A DNA stretch of 45,059 bases from a virus. The DNA is taken from IMG/VR virus record IMGVR_UViG_3300035698_021798, positions 1 to 45,059 of that record; one strand, written 5' to 3'. How positions within the stretch are numbered: position 1 is the stretch's first letter; every line of letters begins with the position of its first letter. Positions 15,684-23,875 of the stretch are shown here, in pieces. A model generated the notes under the pieces. That model saw only the letters and a list, made by a program, of their open reading frames with translations. It searched no databases and had not been told where the DNA came from. Both the position numbers and the translations under genes were made by a program.

Positions 15684-16258
15684 AAGTTGTGCCGAATATG
15701 GAAAGGATCTATATCGACAGAAAAGACTTCTACGGAAAAGCAACTGTCAAGCGCCATCTGGAAAGATATCGGTGGGTGCTCAAGAATACAAAGGAATGCG
15801 ACATCGCTTTGGATCTCTGCTGTGGAAGTGGGTACGGTACGCACATGATTTCAAAGAAAGCGATGAACATTGTTGGGGTTGAAATTGATGAGACTGCGGT
15901 CGCGTTTGCAAAGCAAACATACAAAGAACGAAACCTTGAATACCGGAGAACAGATCTCAATGATCCATTCTCCCTCGGAGAACAAGCGAGATTTGATCTG
16001 GTTATATGGGTAGAGGCGATTGAGCATTTCACGCCTGAGCAGATCTCAGATATTTTACCCAGAATTAAGGATCTCCTCTCTCCTGACGGTAAACTATTGA
16101 TCACCACACCAGACCTTGCCTCGTCGGATGGTATGAACAAGTACCATCTCCACGAATATAGCGTGGACGAGCTCAAGGCGTTGATTGGTTATTATTTCAC
16201 AATAAAGAGCACTACTGTGAAAGAAAAATTCATCTATATGATAGCGAGGCAGAAATGA
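15671..16258 (+). CDS. class I SAM-dependent methyltransferase
   Basis: ALDLCCGSGYG (46-56) is the SAM-binding motif I and VGVEIDE follows as the acidic second strand. LVIWVEAIEHF is motif IV-like and LSPDGKLLITTP the strand after it. The N-terminus (KRHLERYRWVLKN) is typical of methyltransferases in glycan clusters. It overlaps the radical SAM gene by 13 bases and the NeuB-like gene by 4. It may O- or N-methylate the sugar made by the cassette (inference). A methyl cap would change recognition by host or predator lectins. Confidence 0.8.
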   Translation: MHALKVVPNMERIYIDRKDFYGKATVKRHLERYRWVLKNTKECDIALDLCCGSGYGTHMISKKAMNIVGVEIDETAVAFAKQTYKERNLEYRRTDLNDPFSLGEQARFDLVIWVEAIEHFTPEQISDILPRIKDLLSPDGKLLITTPDLASSDGMNKYHLHEYSVDELKALIGYYFTIKSTTVKEKFIYMIARQK

Positions 16259-17142
16259 ACACATCATTCAGAATAAACCAACACATCATCGATGAACAGC
16301 ATTCGGCATACATCATTGCAGAGATCGGTATCAATCACAATGGCAGCATGGACCGTGCGTTCGAGATGATTGACGAGGCGAAGAGGTGTGGTGTTGATTG
16401 CGTGAAGTTTCAGAAACGCACGTTGTCAGCAATATACCCAAAGGACGTTCTCGATAATCCGCATTTGCATTCAATAGGTCTTGGCGTATATATTCCGATC
16501 CTGAAAGCTTCAGAGTTTACCTATGAACAGCACATTGAATTGAAAGCGTATTGTGAATCAATGGGGTTGGATTATTTATGCACACCATTTGATGTTGCAT
16601 CAGCTGTGATGCTGGAGATCATTGGTGTTTGCGCATATAAGATAGGTTCGGTGTCGTTACCGAACAGAGAGTTGCTCGATCGTATAATCTCATGTGGAAA
16701 GCCGATCATCTTATCGACAGGCATGTCAAAGTGGGAGACTATCCTCGAGGTGCACGAATATTTAAAAGCTAAGAAATCTCAGTACATGTTTCTGCATTGT
16801 GTGTCAACATATCCGGTAGATTTTAAAGACTGCAATCTTCGGATGATCGCTAAACTCAAAGAGCTAGGTGTTCCTGTCGGGTACAGCGGGCATGAGAGAG
16901 GCATTGAGATCTCAGTGTGTGCCGCTGCAATGGGCGCATGCATCATTGAAAGGCACTTCACTCTCGATAGAACTATGCAGGGTCCTGATCACGCTGCAAG
17001 CCTTGAGCCAACCGGTATGAAAAAGCTCGTCGAGCATATCAAGGCGTTTGAACTTGCAAAAGGCGATGGGGTTAAAAAAATAACACGCGGCGAACAAATT
17101 GTGATGGAATCTCTGGGAAGAGATCCACTGGGGGGCGAGTAA
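16255..17142 (+). CDS. neuB: NeuB-like nonulosonate synthase lacking the SAF domain
   Basis: Condenses phosphoenolpyruvate with a six-carbon amino sugar to give a nine-carbon acid. Family residues are kept along the barrel: IAEIGINHNG (21-30), VKFQKR (50-55), CTPFD, KIGSVSLPN, LSTGMS (153-158), HCVSTYP (181-187), and the metal ligands H213 in YSGHERG and H234 in IERHFT, with E232 between. Typical NeuB proteins are about 340-350 residues and end in a SAF (antifreeze-like) domain that lines the partner's active site. This one stops at 295, just after ITRGEQIVMESL. Either the domain is dispensable, or another protein supplies it. Confidence 0.87.
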   Translation: MNTSFRINQHIIDEQHSAYIIAEIGINHNGSMDRAFEMIDEAKRCGVDCVKFQKRTLSAIYPKDVLDNPHLHSIGLGVYIPILKASEFTYEQHIELKAYCESMGLDYLCTPFDVASAVMLEIIGVCAYKIGSVSLPNRELLDRIISCGKPIILSTGMSKWETILEVHEYLKAKKSQYMFLHCVSTYPVDFKDCNLRMIAKLKELGVPVGYSGHERGIEISVCAAAMGACIIERHFTLDRTMQGPDHAASLEPTGMKKLVEHIKAFELAKGDGVKKITRGEQIVMESLGRDPLGGE

Positions 17143-17999
17143 TGTATTGGGGAGCCAAGGCACGATTTCATGATCTACAAAATGTGATGATCGAACTCAA
17201 ACCGGAGATGGTTGAGTTTCATCTCACTGATAACGATGTACGAACACAATCACTCGACGAGGGAACAGTTCATCCGACGGATTACTCCATTCATCTCCCA
17301 GAATATTGGGACGGTGTAATGATAGATCCTTGCGATTTAAAAACTTTAGATAAGAATATTGAAATCTATACTCAGTGTATTGACAAGGGGTTAAGTCTTT
17401 GGAGAAGTTTTGTGACGAATTATAAACGCATGAAAGTTATTATACATCCGGGAGGCTCAACTGTTGATCAAGTGAAGTTTCCGACGGGAGGTGAAGCTGA
17501 GAAGTACAAAGCAAATCTATATGCGAGATTCAACGCGTTTGTAATAAAACTCCGATCAATTCCTCGATTCAAAGATAAGATTGAATTGCTCGTCGAGAAC
17601 ATGCCACCGTTCCCTTGGTTTTATGGTGGGCAATATTACAGCGATATATTTTGCGATCAAATAGAGGTGTATAGATATTGCAAAGCGAATGGGGTTGGTT
17701 TTTGTTTTGACATTTCTCACATGGGTTTATATTGTAATCACACAGGGAAAAACTTACTTGCTGCGATTGATATTTTAAAACCCTATATGCGCCAGATACA
17801 CATCGCTGACGCTGAGGGAACCGCTGGAGAAGGTGTTTCGATAGGATCTGGAAATATCGATTTCAAAAAAGCGATTCCTGCATTAAAGAATATTGACGCT
17901 GCGATGATCCCTGAGCAAATGTGGGGGCACAAAAATAATTATGCAGAATTTAAAAAAACAATAGATGTCTGCAATAAATATAAAAACGAAGGGGCATAA
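17142..17999 (+). CDS. sugar phosphate isomerase/epimerase-like TIM barrel
   Basis: Belongs by pattern to the xylose-isomerase-like AP endonuclease-2 superfamily. Metal-binding residues line the strand ends: H102 in IIHPGG, E152 in LLVENMP, D190 and H193 in FDISHM, H220 and D223 in IHIADAE, E258 in IPEQMWG. In a nonulosonate cassette it may prepare or epimerise the hexosamine substrate for the synthase. Its start overlaps the NeuB-like stop (TAATG). No UDP-GlcNAc 2-epimerase is present, so this protein or the host must provide the precursor. Confidence 0.75.
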   Translation: MYWGAKARFHDLQNVMIELKPEMVEFHLTDNDVRTQSLDEGTVHPTDYSIHLPEYWDGVMIDPCDLKTLDKNIEIYTQCIDKGLSLWRSFVTNYKRMKVIIHPGGSTVDQVKFPTGGEAEKYKANLYARFNAFVIKLRSIPRFKDKIELLVENMPPFPWFYGGQYYSDIFCDQIEVYRYCKANGVGFCFDISHMGLYCNHTGKNLLAAIDILKPYMRQIHIADAEGTAGEGVSIGSGNIDFKKAIPALKNIDAAMIPEQMWGHKNNYAEFKKTIDVCNKYKNEGA

Positions 18000-18000
18000 C

Positions 18001-18267
18001 ATGGCACTAACAACTGAACAGATTGATGCACTTATAGAATCCGCAAGAGCGGCGCTTCAAACTGCGCTCGATTCACCAAAGCCGGATTATACCATCGGTA
18101 GCAAGACAATGAATCACGCTAGTTATATAAAAGTGATGCGTGAACAACTGCATGAGCTCTCTGGAATGCAAGCTGAGATCCCAAGCGAACAATCTTTTCA
18201 GTTTGATTCAGATATCAAGAGCAACGGTGACGATGATACCGAACTTCAAGGCGATGAAAATATATGA
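18001..18267 (+). CDS. small head-tail connector protein (gpW/DUF6148-like)
   Basis: ATG 18001 is chosen, after an AAGGGG site; the longer frame from 17965 overlaps the isomerase. The 88-residue product has an N-terminal helix (LTTEQIDALIESARAALQT) and a DYTIGSKTMNHASYIKVMRE segment typical of small phage connector proteins of the gpW or DUF6148 type. The tail is acidic. It overlaps the next connector gene by 4 bases (ATGA). Confidence 0.6.
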   Translation: MALTTEQIDALIESARAALQTALDSPKPDYTIGSKTMNHASYIKVMREQLHELSGMQAEIPSEQSFQFDSDIKSNGDDDTELQGDENI

Positions 18268-19094
18268 ACGATTATAAGGGCGACACCACCACTATTATAG
18301 ACGAATTCAAAGTTCGAGTGACTCAACGACGAACCGCAACCACATTCAACGATCGTGGGGACCCTGTGGACAGCTGGGGAATCGTAACGACAGCTGATAT
18401 CGAACTTCAGCCGATTAGTTTCAAAGATCTCGTCGGTGTTGAAAGCGGCATCAAGGAAATCACTACGCACATGGTGTATGGTTTCTATGATACTTCAGGG
18501 AACGCGCTGAGCGTGTGGATAGGTGATCGATTTTATGACAGTAAAAATAAGGTGTATGAGGTTGTGGCTTTAAATGAGTACCCAAATTCACATTTTGAGT
18601 ATATGTGCAAATACGTTGAGGGCAAAACTTCAACACAAGACTGGCTCGAAATAATGACCGCGCTTCTCAAGAATCAATATGATGGTGATGGTGTAACACT
18701 TAATTTCTCAACAACATACGCATTCCTCAGTGGATCGTCGATGGTCTTTTTAGATGGTGTGTTGATGGAAGAGGGATCCGGAGAAGATTACACAGAGGAC
18801 GCGGACCTCAAAGGCGTTACATTTACAACCGCTCCTGAAGATGATGAGAAGATTGAAATCCGCTATACGCGCGCGGCATTCTTTAAAAATAAATATACAG
18901 GCACAGGATCACAAACCAACTTCGACACCACATATCAATTTGAGGGTGGAACGACTCTGGTTTTTGTCGATGGAATATTGAAAGCGGCGGGAAGTGATTA
19001 CACTGAAGACAGTGACCTTCAAGGCGTTACGTTCACAACAGCTCCGACAGCGACGGAAAAGGTCGAGATCCGGTATTCCAAATATACCGCATAA
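18264..19094 (+). CDS. head-closure protein with two appended repeat domains
   Basis: Residues 1-120 look like an SPP1 gp16-type head-closure protein (VRVTQRRTATTFNDRGDPV, then WIGDRFYDS). Two tandem copies of a beta-sandwich repeat follow (about 140-206 and 209-276), each with FLDGVL/FVDGIL, then DYTED and GVTFTTAP, ending in EIRY. This repeat is common in phage fibres and surface proteins, so the connector probably carries exposed domains at the neck. The usual length of a closure protein is about 110-120 residues, so the rest is an addition. Confidence 0.65.
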   Translation: MNDYKGDTTTIIDEFKVRVTQRRTATTFNDRGDPVDSWGIVTTADIELQPISFKDLVGVESGIKEITTHMVYGFYDTSGNALSVWIGDRFYDSKNKVYEVVALNEYPNSHFEYMCKYVEGKTSTQDWLEIMTALLKNQYDGDGVTLNFSTTYAFLSGSSMVFLDGVLMEEGSGEDYTEDADLKGVTFTTAPEDDEKIEIRYTRAAFFKNKYTGTGSQTNFDTTYQFEGGTTLVFVDGILKAAGSDYTEDSDLQGVTFTTAPTATEKVEIRYSKYTA

Positions 19095-19104
19095 GAGGAA
19101 AACT

Positions 19105-20697
19105 ATGAAACTAAAACACATATTATTAATCACCGCAATGATAGGGATCTTTTCGCAAGTAGCTTTTGCGCGGTATGTTCCAAAAGCTAGAAATGTAGGC
19201 GTAAGCACCGCAACATTCGGACAGAATTTATCAGATACAGACACCACAGTTCAATCTTGTATGGATAAGCTCGACAATCTCTCGACAGGGGGAACTCCAT
19301 CTGCTAGCGATGTCACAGCTGGAACATTCGATAATGATGTGAAAATCACGTCTGGAAATATAGTAGCGGCTGGAACTGCCTCTGCTTCGACCTTTCTACG
19401 CGGTGACGGTACTTGGGGCGCAGGTGGCGACATGTCCAAATCAACTGACGGAGTTTATATCGCATTCTCTACATCAACAAACGCCACCAACATAGCGTCG
19501 AACGACGTTGAGATCTCAAATATTCATGGGTCTACTTCAGCGATTCAAACGCAATTATTAGAGGTAGCCAAATCAACCACAGCGTTACAAATTGAGATCG
19601 ACGCGCTTCCTACAACCGTAGAGGTTGCAGCCTCAACCACTTCGGCGGTTGTTGGATTAGCTACTTCAGTAGAGGTTGCAGAGTCGACGACATCCGCAGT
19701 AGTTGGGTATGCCACAGATCTGGAAGTCGCTGTCGCAACATCATCTATCAGGGCGGTTGATATATCAGGAGGAACTTTAGATCCAACGGTAGTGATAACC
19801 ACAGGAAACATCGCGGCATCCGGAACAGCTTCAGCATCTACATTCTTAAAAGGCGATGGCTCGTGGGGCGCGCCTGCGGGCGGGGGAGATATGACCGCCG
19901 CAACTGATGGCGTCAATATAGCTTTCTCAACTTCAACCAACGCAACTAATATTGCAGCGAACGCCGCTCAACTTTTAGTGGTTGCCACTTCATCCACTAC
20001 TATGCAAGCCGAGATAGACACTAACGATGTGGAGATCGCTGCGATCCATGGTTCAACTGAAGCAATTCAACAACAGTTATTGCAGGTCGCAGTTTCCTCG
20101 ACAGCTACTCAGGTGGAGGTTGACGCGAATTCAGCTCAGCTCCTTGAGGTAGCCAAATCAACCACAGCAGTGCAAGCTCTGATCGATGATCTACCAACAA
20201 AGGTAGAAGTGGCGGCATCAACAACCGCAGCGGTGGTTGGATATGCGACCAGTGTCGAGGTTGCCACATCTACAACAGCGGCAGTGGTGGGTTACGCTAC
20301 GAGTGTGGAAGTTGCCGCTTCGACCGCCGCAGCGGTAGCTAATTTTGAAAAGATATCGCTCGACAGAACGTATGCGATTTTCGGAGGAACTGAAACAGTC
20401 ACAACAACAGCAACCCGAATCTCTCCATTCTTTACCCAAGCCATCACAATCAGCACAATGAGCTTTTGCACTATCGGCGGGACCTTCGGCTCCGGAATGA
20501 TTGAAATGCGGCACTATACTGATATGACAACCGGCACAGACATCTGGGCGAGCGATCTAACTTCCACAGGAAACTGGATTGGAGCTGCCGCAGATGACTT
20601 CACCGTCCCAGCGGGCAATGCTCTATATTATGTTCCAACAGACTGGAGCGGAGCTGTAACGTTCGTTGAATTCAGGGGGTATGCGCTTTATGATTAA
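19105..20697 (+). CDS. fibre-like repetitive protein with Sec signal peptide
   Basis: ATG 19105 follows a GAGGA site; the longer frame from 18994 overlaps the previous gene. Residues 1-22 are a clear signal peptide with AFA before the cut. A module of about 150-200 residues then occurs twice, each copy with GTASASTFL(R/K)GDG(T/S)WG, the classical fibre motif, and FSTSTNATNIA. Between them lie many heptad-like units such as VEVAASTTSAVVG. The last about 110 residues form a beta domain. Composition is dominated by Ala, Ser and Thr, a good target for O-glycosylation. Export is odd for a virion fibre, so it may act at the host surface. Confidence 0.7.
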   Translation: MKLKHILLITAMIGIFSQVAFARYVPKARNVGVSTATFGQNLSDTDTTVQSCMDKLDNLSTGGTPSASDVTAGTFDNDVKITSGNIVAAGTASASTFLRGDGTWGAGGDMSKSTDGVYIAFSTSTNATNIASNDVEISNIHGSTSAIQTQLLEVAKSTTALQIEIDALPTTVEVAASTTSAVVGLATSVEVAESTTSAVVGYATDLEVAVATSSIRAVDISGGTLDPTVVITTGNIAASGTASASTFLKGDGSWGAPAGGGDMTAATDGVNIAFSTSTNATNIAANAAQLLVVATSSTTMQAEIDTNDVEIAAIHGSTEAIQQQLLQVAVSSTATQVEVDANSAQLLEVAKSTTAVQALIDDLPTKVEVAASTTAAVVGYATSVEVATSTTAAVVGYATSVEVAASTAAAVANFEKISLDRTYAIFGGTETVTTTATRISPFFTQAITISTMSFCTIGGTFGSGMIEMRHYTDMTTGTDIWASDLTSTGNWIGAAADDFTVPAGNALYYVPTDWSGAVTFVEFRGYALYD

Positions 20698-22252
20698 GAA
20701 ATCAGCACTAACATTGCTTTTATTATTTTCAATTTTATCTCCAGCACTAGGCGTTAGTTCCGGCACATTCACTATTGGTACAGGACAAGACTATCCAACC
20801 ATTTTCGCATTTGAGGCAATATTGGCTCCTGTATTATTGGGTTCTGTAACAGGGTATATAAATGTAAATTATAACGATACGACAGCAGTAATTTTTGCAG
20901 GCACAGTGACGAACACTACAAGCACCGTATCAATAATTTGTAACGAAGCATACCGAAGCACAGGAACTTTTGATACAAGTAAATTTTGGCTGAAAGCACC
21001 AAACTACACAAGCGCTATAACCATTCAATACGACAATGTTCTTATTGATGGTCTGCAAATAGAGAATGCCAGTACAGCAAATACAGGAACAAATATGTCA
21101 GCGTGCGTTAAATACGAATTTAATGGTGCAACAAATATAACTGTAAAAAATTGCCCACTTCGCGCTGCAAAAACTGAGTCGATTGGTTTAGCTTTTATGG
21201 TAGGAGAGGGGACCGCATACAACAACACGCTTTATGGGTTCATTCACGCAAATGGTGCAGGAGTGTATATTCGATATGTCGCAAACCCTGAGAATATTGA
21301 ATTGGATCACAATACAATAATAAAGTGCGGAACTGCGGTTAAGTTAAGTGCAGGAAATGGTGGAATGGTGATGAAAAATACGTTGTTTGCTGAAAATACA
21401 GTTGATGCCACGGGAACGTATGGTGCAGGAACAGACTACAACGCTTCAACAGGAACTATCGGTTACACTGTAACAGGTAGTGGAAACACTCACGACAAAG
21501 AAAATCAAACATTTACATTTATAAATACAAACTTATACGATTATGGGTTGTCAGTAACAGACATAGGTGCGATAGACTCTGGAGAAACATTGGATTTAGT
21601 GCAAGTAGATGCTAGAGGAACAGCGAGACCAACAGGCTCTGCTTCGGACATAGGTTCTGTGGAGTACCCATACATGGCAGGCTATTGGGGTGCGACTACA
21701 AGTGAACTCGGAATGAATAGCAATGAGGTCGGTGTTACTTCTATCACTTTTACGCAAGGTGGTACAATCACATCATTGTCGGCTCAAATGAGAAGTGCTT
21801 ACAGTACAACAGACGCAATATATAAACTCGCTTTATATTATGGTGGAGCTACTCCGGGTGCTTGGATAGTTACAACCTCGTCAAATGGTTTTGCTCCCGC
21901 AGGCACCACATGGGAAAAATTTGAAATGGATCCAACTTATGTAGCAGCGGGAGATTATTATATAGCGGCATTATCTCCAAACTCAGCGGGAGTTGTATAT
22001 TGGCAGAGAATAACAACAAGCGGATTATGGCATTATAAAACAAGCGTCACATACCCAAACTTTGACGATCCATTTGGTACTCCTACTCAAACATTAAATA
22101 GACAGTTTAGTGCGTATGCAACATATTATCCGTCGGACGCACCAGCTCCAGCAGCTCCACCTTTATATTTACCAATTCAGCTACTATATAATAAATTCTA
22201 CATCGAAGGAGAAACTCAATGGTCCAAGAAAAGCAGACTCGATTTACTTTGA
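20690..22252 (+). CDS. exported beta-helix (pectate-lyase-like) protein
   Basis: ATG 20690 (ATG 20681 is possible) is followed by a signal peptide (MIKKSALTLLLLFSILSPAL). Residues about 90-260 show right-handed beta-helix rungs (VLIDGLQIENA, ITVKNC, ENIELDHNTIIKC), the fold of tailspikes and polysaccharide lyases. SASDIGSVEY (about 315-325) is the motif that closes many secreted beta-helix proteins. A jelly-roll-like domain (about 330-480) and a short Pro-rich tail follow. It may bind or cut surface polysaccharide. Active-site residues cannot be named. The start overlaps the previous stop by 8 bases. Confidence 0.68.
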   Translation: MIKKSALTLLLLFSILSPALGVSSGTFTIGTGQDYPTIFAFEAILAPVLLGSVTGYINVNYNDTTAVIFAGTVTNTTSTVSIICNEAYRSTGTFDTSKFWLKAPNYTSAITIQYDNVLIDGLQIENASTANTGTNMSACVKYEFNGATNITVKNCPLRAAKTESIGLAFMVGEGTAYNNTLYGFIHANGAGVYIRYVANPENIELDHNTIIKCGTAVKLSAGNGGMVMKNTLFAENTVDATGTYGAGTDYNASTGTIGYTVTGSGNTHDKENQTFTFINTNLYDYGLSVTDIGAIDSGETLDLVQVDARGTARPTGSASDIGSVEYPYMAGYWGATTSELGMNSNEVGVTSITFTQGGTITSLSAQMRSAYSTTDAIYKLALYYGGATPGAWIVTTSSNGFAPAGTTWEKFEMDPTYVAAGDYYIAALSPNSAGVVYWQRITTSGLWHYKTSVTYPNFDDPFGTPTQTLNRQFSAYATYYPSDAPAPAAPPLYLPIQLLYNKFYIEGETQWSKKSRLDLL

Positions 22253-22509
22253 AAAAAACAGGTACACTCATACTCATCATAACCGCAGCGAGCGGATTTA
22301 TAAGTGCGCTCACCGCAACGAGATTTCAGGTAGAGAAACACACGGAGGAAATTGTTGAGTTAAAGAGCATTGACAAAGCAGTTCAAGAAGCCTGCACAGA
22401 GAATAAGATTTTGATCACAGAAGTGCGCACACATTACACCCACATATCTTCAGATCTCGCAGAGATCAAGGGGTATATGAAAAATAAACGCGTAAGGAGG
22501 ACGCCATGA
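22219..22509 (+). CDS. single-pass coiled-coil membrane protein (XhlA/holin-like)
   Basis: AAGGAG precedes ATG 22219 by 8 bases. A membrane segment (TLILIITAASGFISALTA, about 15-32) is followed by a coiled coil of about 55 residues with a basic end. This is the reverse of the XhlA order but similar in make-up, and resembles small phage holin partners. It overlaps the beta-helix gene by 34 bases and the spanin gene by 4, which suggests a lysis module. A tail chaperone or superinfection protein is the alternative. Confidence 0.5.
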   Translation: MVQEKQTRFTLKKTGTLILIITAASGFISALTATRFQVEKHTEEIVELKSIDKAVQEACTENKILITEVRTHYTHISSDLAEIKGYMKNKRVRRTP

Positions 22510-23021
22510 AGCTTATCGGGTTGATGCTGTTGGTGTTAAGCATGTTAGTGGGGTGCAAATCTCTTCCCGGCATTCCAAACATAAATATGGACAATCAATT
22601 GGTGAAGTTGCAAACAGAAGAGATGAATGCGATGAAAACAGAAATCGCATCCATGAAAAACACAATTGACGCGAATGCTGGAGTCATCACCGGATTGAAC
22701 AACACACTCAGTCAGGTCAATAAAACTATAACCTCAGGGAGAGACAATAACATCAATGATAGCAAATTGATGGAGAGGATCTTCGAGATGCAGGCTTCGG
22801 TCGAGGAGGCGACACTTAAAGCTGATAGACACAAAACTTATATGTGGTATGCGGTGTGTATTGCATTAATCTCTTTGCTGGGGACCAGTATTGCATTGAT
22901 GGGCACCCTCATCAAATTGATGATGAAATTTTTTACAAAGTACATGTTTTATAAAGAGCAAACATATATGAGAATAAAACCAGATGAAAGAAATGGATTA
23001 AAAGAATTGCAAAAAAAATAA
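22506..23021 (+). CDS. probable unimolecular spanin
   Basis: Residues 1-17 are a lipoprotein signal with lipobox LVGC and C17 as the lipid anchor, which places the N-terminus in the outer membrane. Residues about 30-110 are a coiled coil. A long hydrophobic segment (MWYAVCIALISLLGTSIALM, 113-132, extending a little further) is followed by about 30 basic residues, which would sit in the inner membrane and cytoplasm. This lipobox plus C-terminal membrane span is the u-spanin layout, used to fuse the two membranes at lysis. It implies a diderm host. The cytoplasmic tail is longer than in known u-spanins. Confidence 0.68.
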   Translation: MKLIGLMLLVLSMLVGCKSLPGIPNINMDNQLVKLQTEEMNAMKTEIASMKNTIDANAGVITGLNNTLSQVNKTITSGRDNNINDSKLMERIFEMQASVEEATLKADRHKTYMWYAVCIALISLLGTSIALMGTLIKLMMKFFTKYMFYKEQTYMRIKPDERNGLKELQKK

Positions 23022-23045
23022 ATAAACAAAAAGGAGTAAATCATT

Positions 23046-23450
23046 ATGAGTATAAAAAGATTTTCGTTTGTGATCACGTTTTTGATGGTGCTCGCCCTTG
23101 TACAGCTCGCACCAGTTGCGCAGGCAGCGACCGCATATCTAAGGCTCGGTGCAGTTGAGTTTTTAGTTCCTATCGATAAGAACATCGATGCGGTGGGGCT
23201 CTTCGACGCTATCCACGGTGATGGAATGGTTGGTGGTGAAACCGCTTTAGTTAGATATAATAATTTTGATTTTAATGGGGGAGCAGTGACTTCCTTTCTT
23301 GGAGAGGGTACGCCATACGCAAGCCTTGACTATGACTTTGCGGAAATCATTCCGTTTCTAAAAAAAGCGGACGTCGGTTTGTTTTATGGCTATGACTTTA
23401 ATATAAACGAATCAAGGGCAGGGTGGAAAGTCTCCATTCCTCTGGAATGA
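23046..23450 (+). CDS. small exported protein, 134 aa
   Basis: AAGGAG lies before ATG 23046. A signal peptide of 27 residues ends PVAQA. The mature about 107 residues are beta-rich, with KADVGLFYGYDFN and a C-terminal WKVSIPLE ending that resembles the closing strand of outer-membrane barrels. It is too short for a barrel alone. It could assemble with, or block, a host outer-membrane protein, for example to exclude other phages. I do not recognise the family. Confidence 0.55.
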   Translation: MSIKRFSFVITFLMVLALVQLAPVAQAATAYLRLGAVEFLVPIDKNIDAVGLFDAIHGDGMVGGETALVRYNNFDFNGGAVTSFLGEGTPYASLDYDFAEIIPFLKKADVGLFYGYDFNINESRAGWKVSIPLE

Positions 23451-23451
23451 T

Positions 23452-23874
23452 ATGAAGGAACCCGTGATCGGCGTGACTGAGCTGAATATGAACATGGCAA
23501 CTTTTGCCCGCGACGCAGTGCGGCTGCTTAATAAAGCGGCATTTAGTGGTGCTGTATTGATTCAAAATGAAGCGAAGTCTGGTCACGGACCTGATGCGCA
23601 CGCGCGTGGAAGGTATGAAGATAAAACATCAAATTTAACAAACTCGATCCAAGCAGAGAGACCAAAAACGTTTGGTGCGAAGATCATCAGTGTAATTGTA
23701 GCGGGACTTGAATACGCCGCACCGGTAGAGTTGGGCGGAACGTATAAACCTCCGAATGGGAAAGCGTGGAGGAGCGCAGCGTACCCTTTCATGTTTCCCG
23801 CGATGGAGAGTCAGAAACGATCGGTTTTAGATTTGGTGGTGCGTTTAATACAATCTATAAAGTGGGTGAACTAA
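23452..23874 (+). CDS. HK97 gp10-like tail/neck protein
   Basis: The C-terminal half has the family layout: YAAPVELGGTYKPPNGKAW and AYPFMFPAMESQKRSVLD (about 85-125). HK97 gp10-like proteins help complete the tail and join it to the head. Length (140 aa) is normal. It restarts the structural order after the exported/lysis block and precedes the tail terminator by one base. Confidence 0.75.
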   Translation: MKEPVIGVTELNMNMATFARDAVRLLNKAAFSGAVLIQNEAKSGHGPDAHARGRYEDKTSNLTNSIQAERPKTFGAKIISVIVAGLEYAAPVELGGTYKPPNGKAWRSAAYPFMFPAMESQKRSVLDLVVRLIQSIKWVN

Positions 23875-23875
23875 C

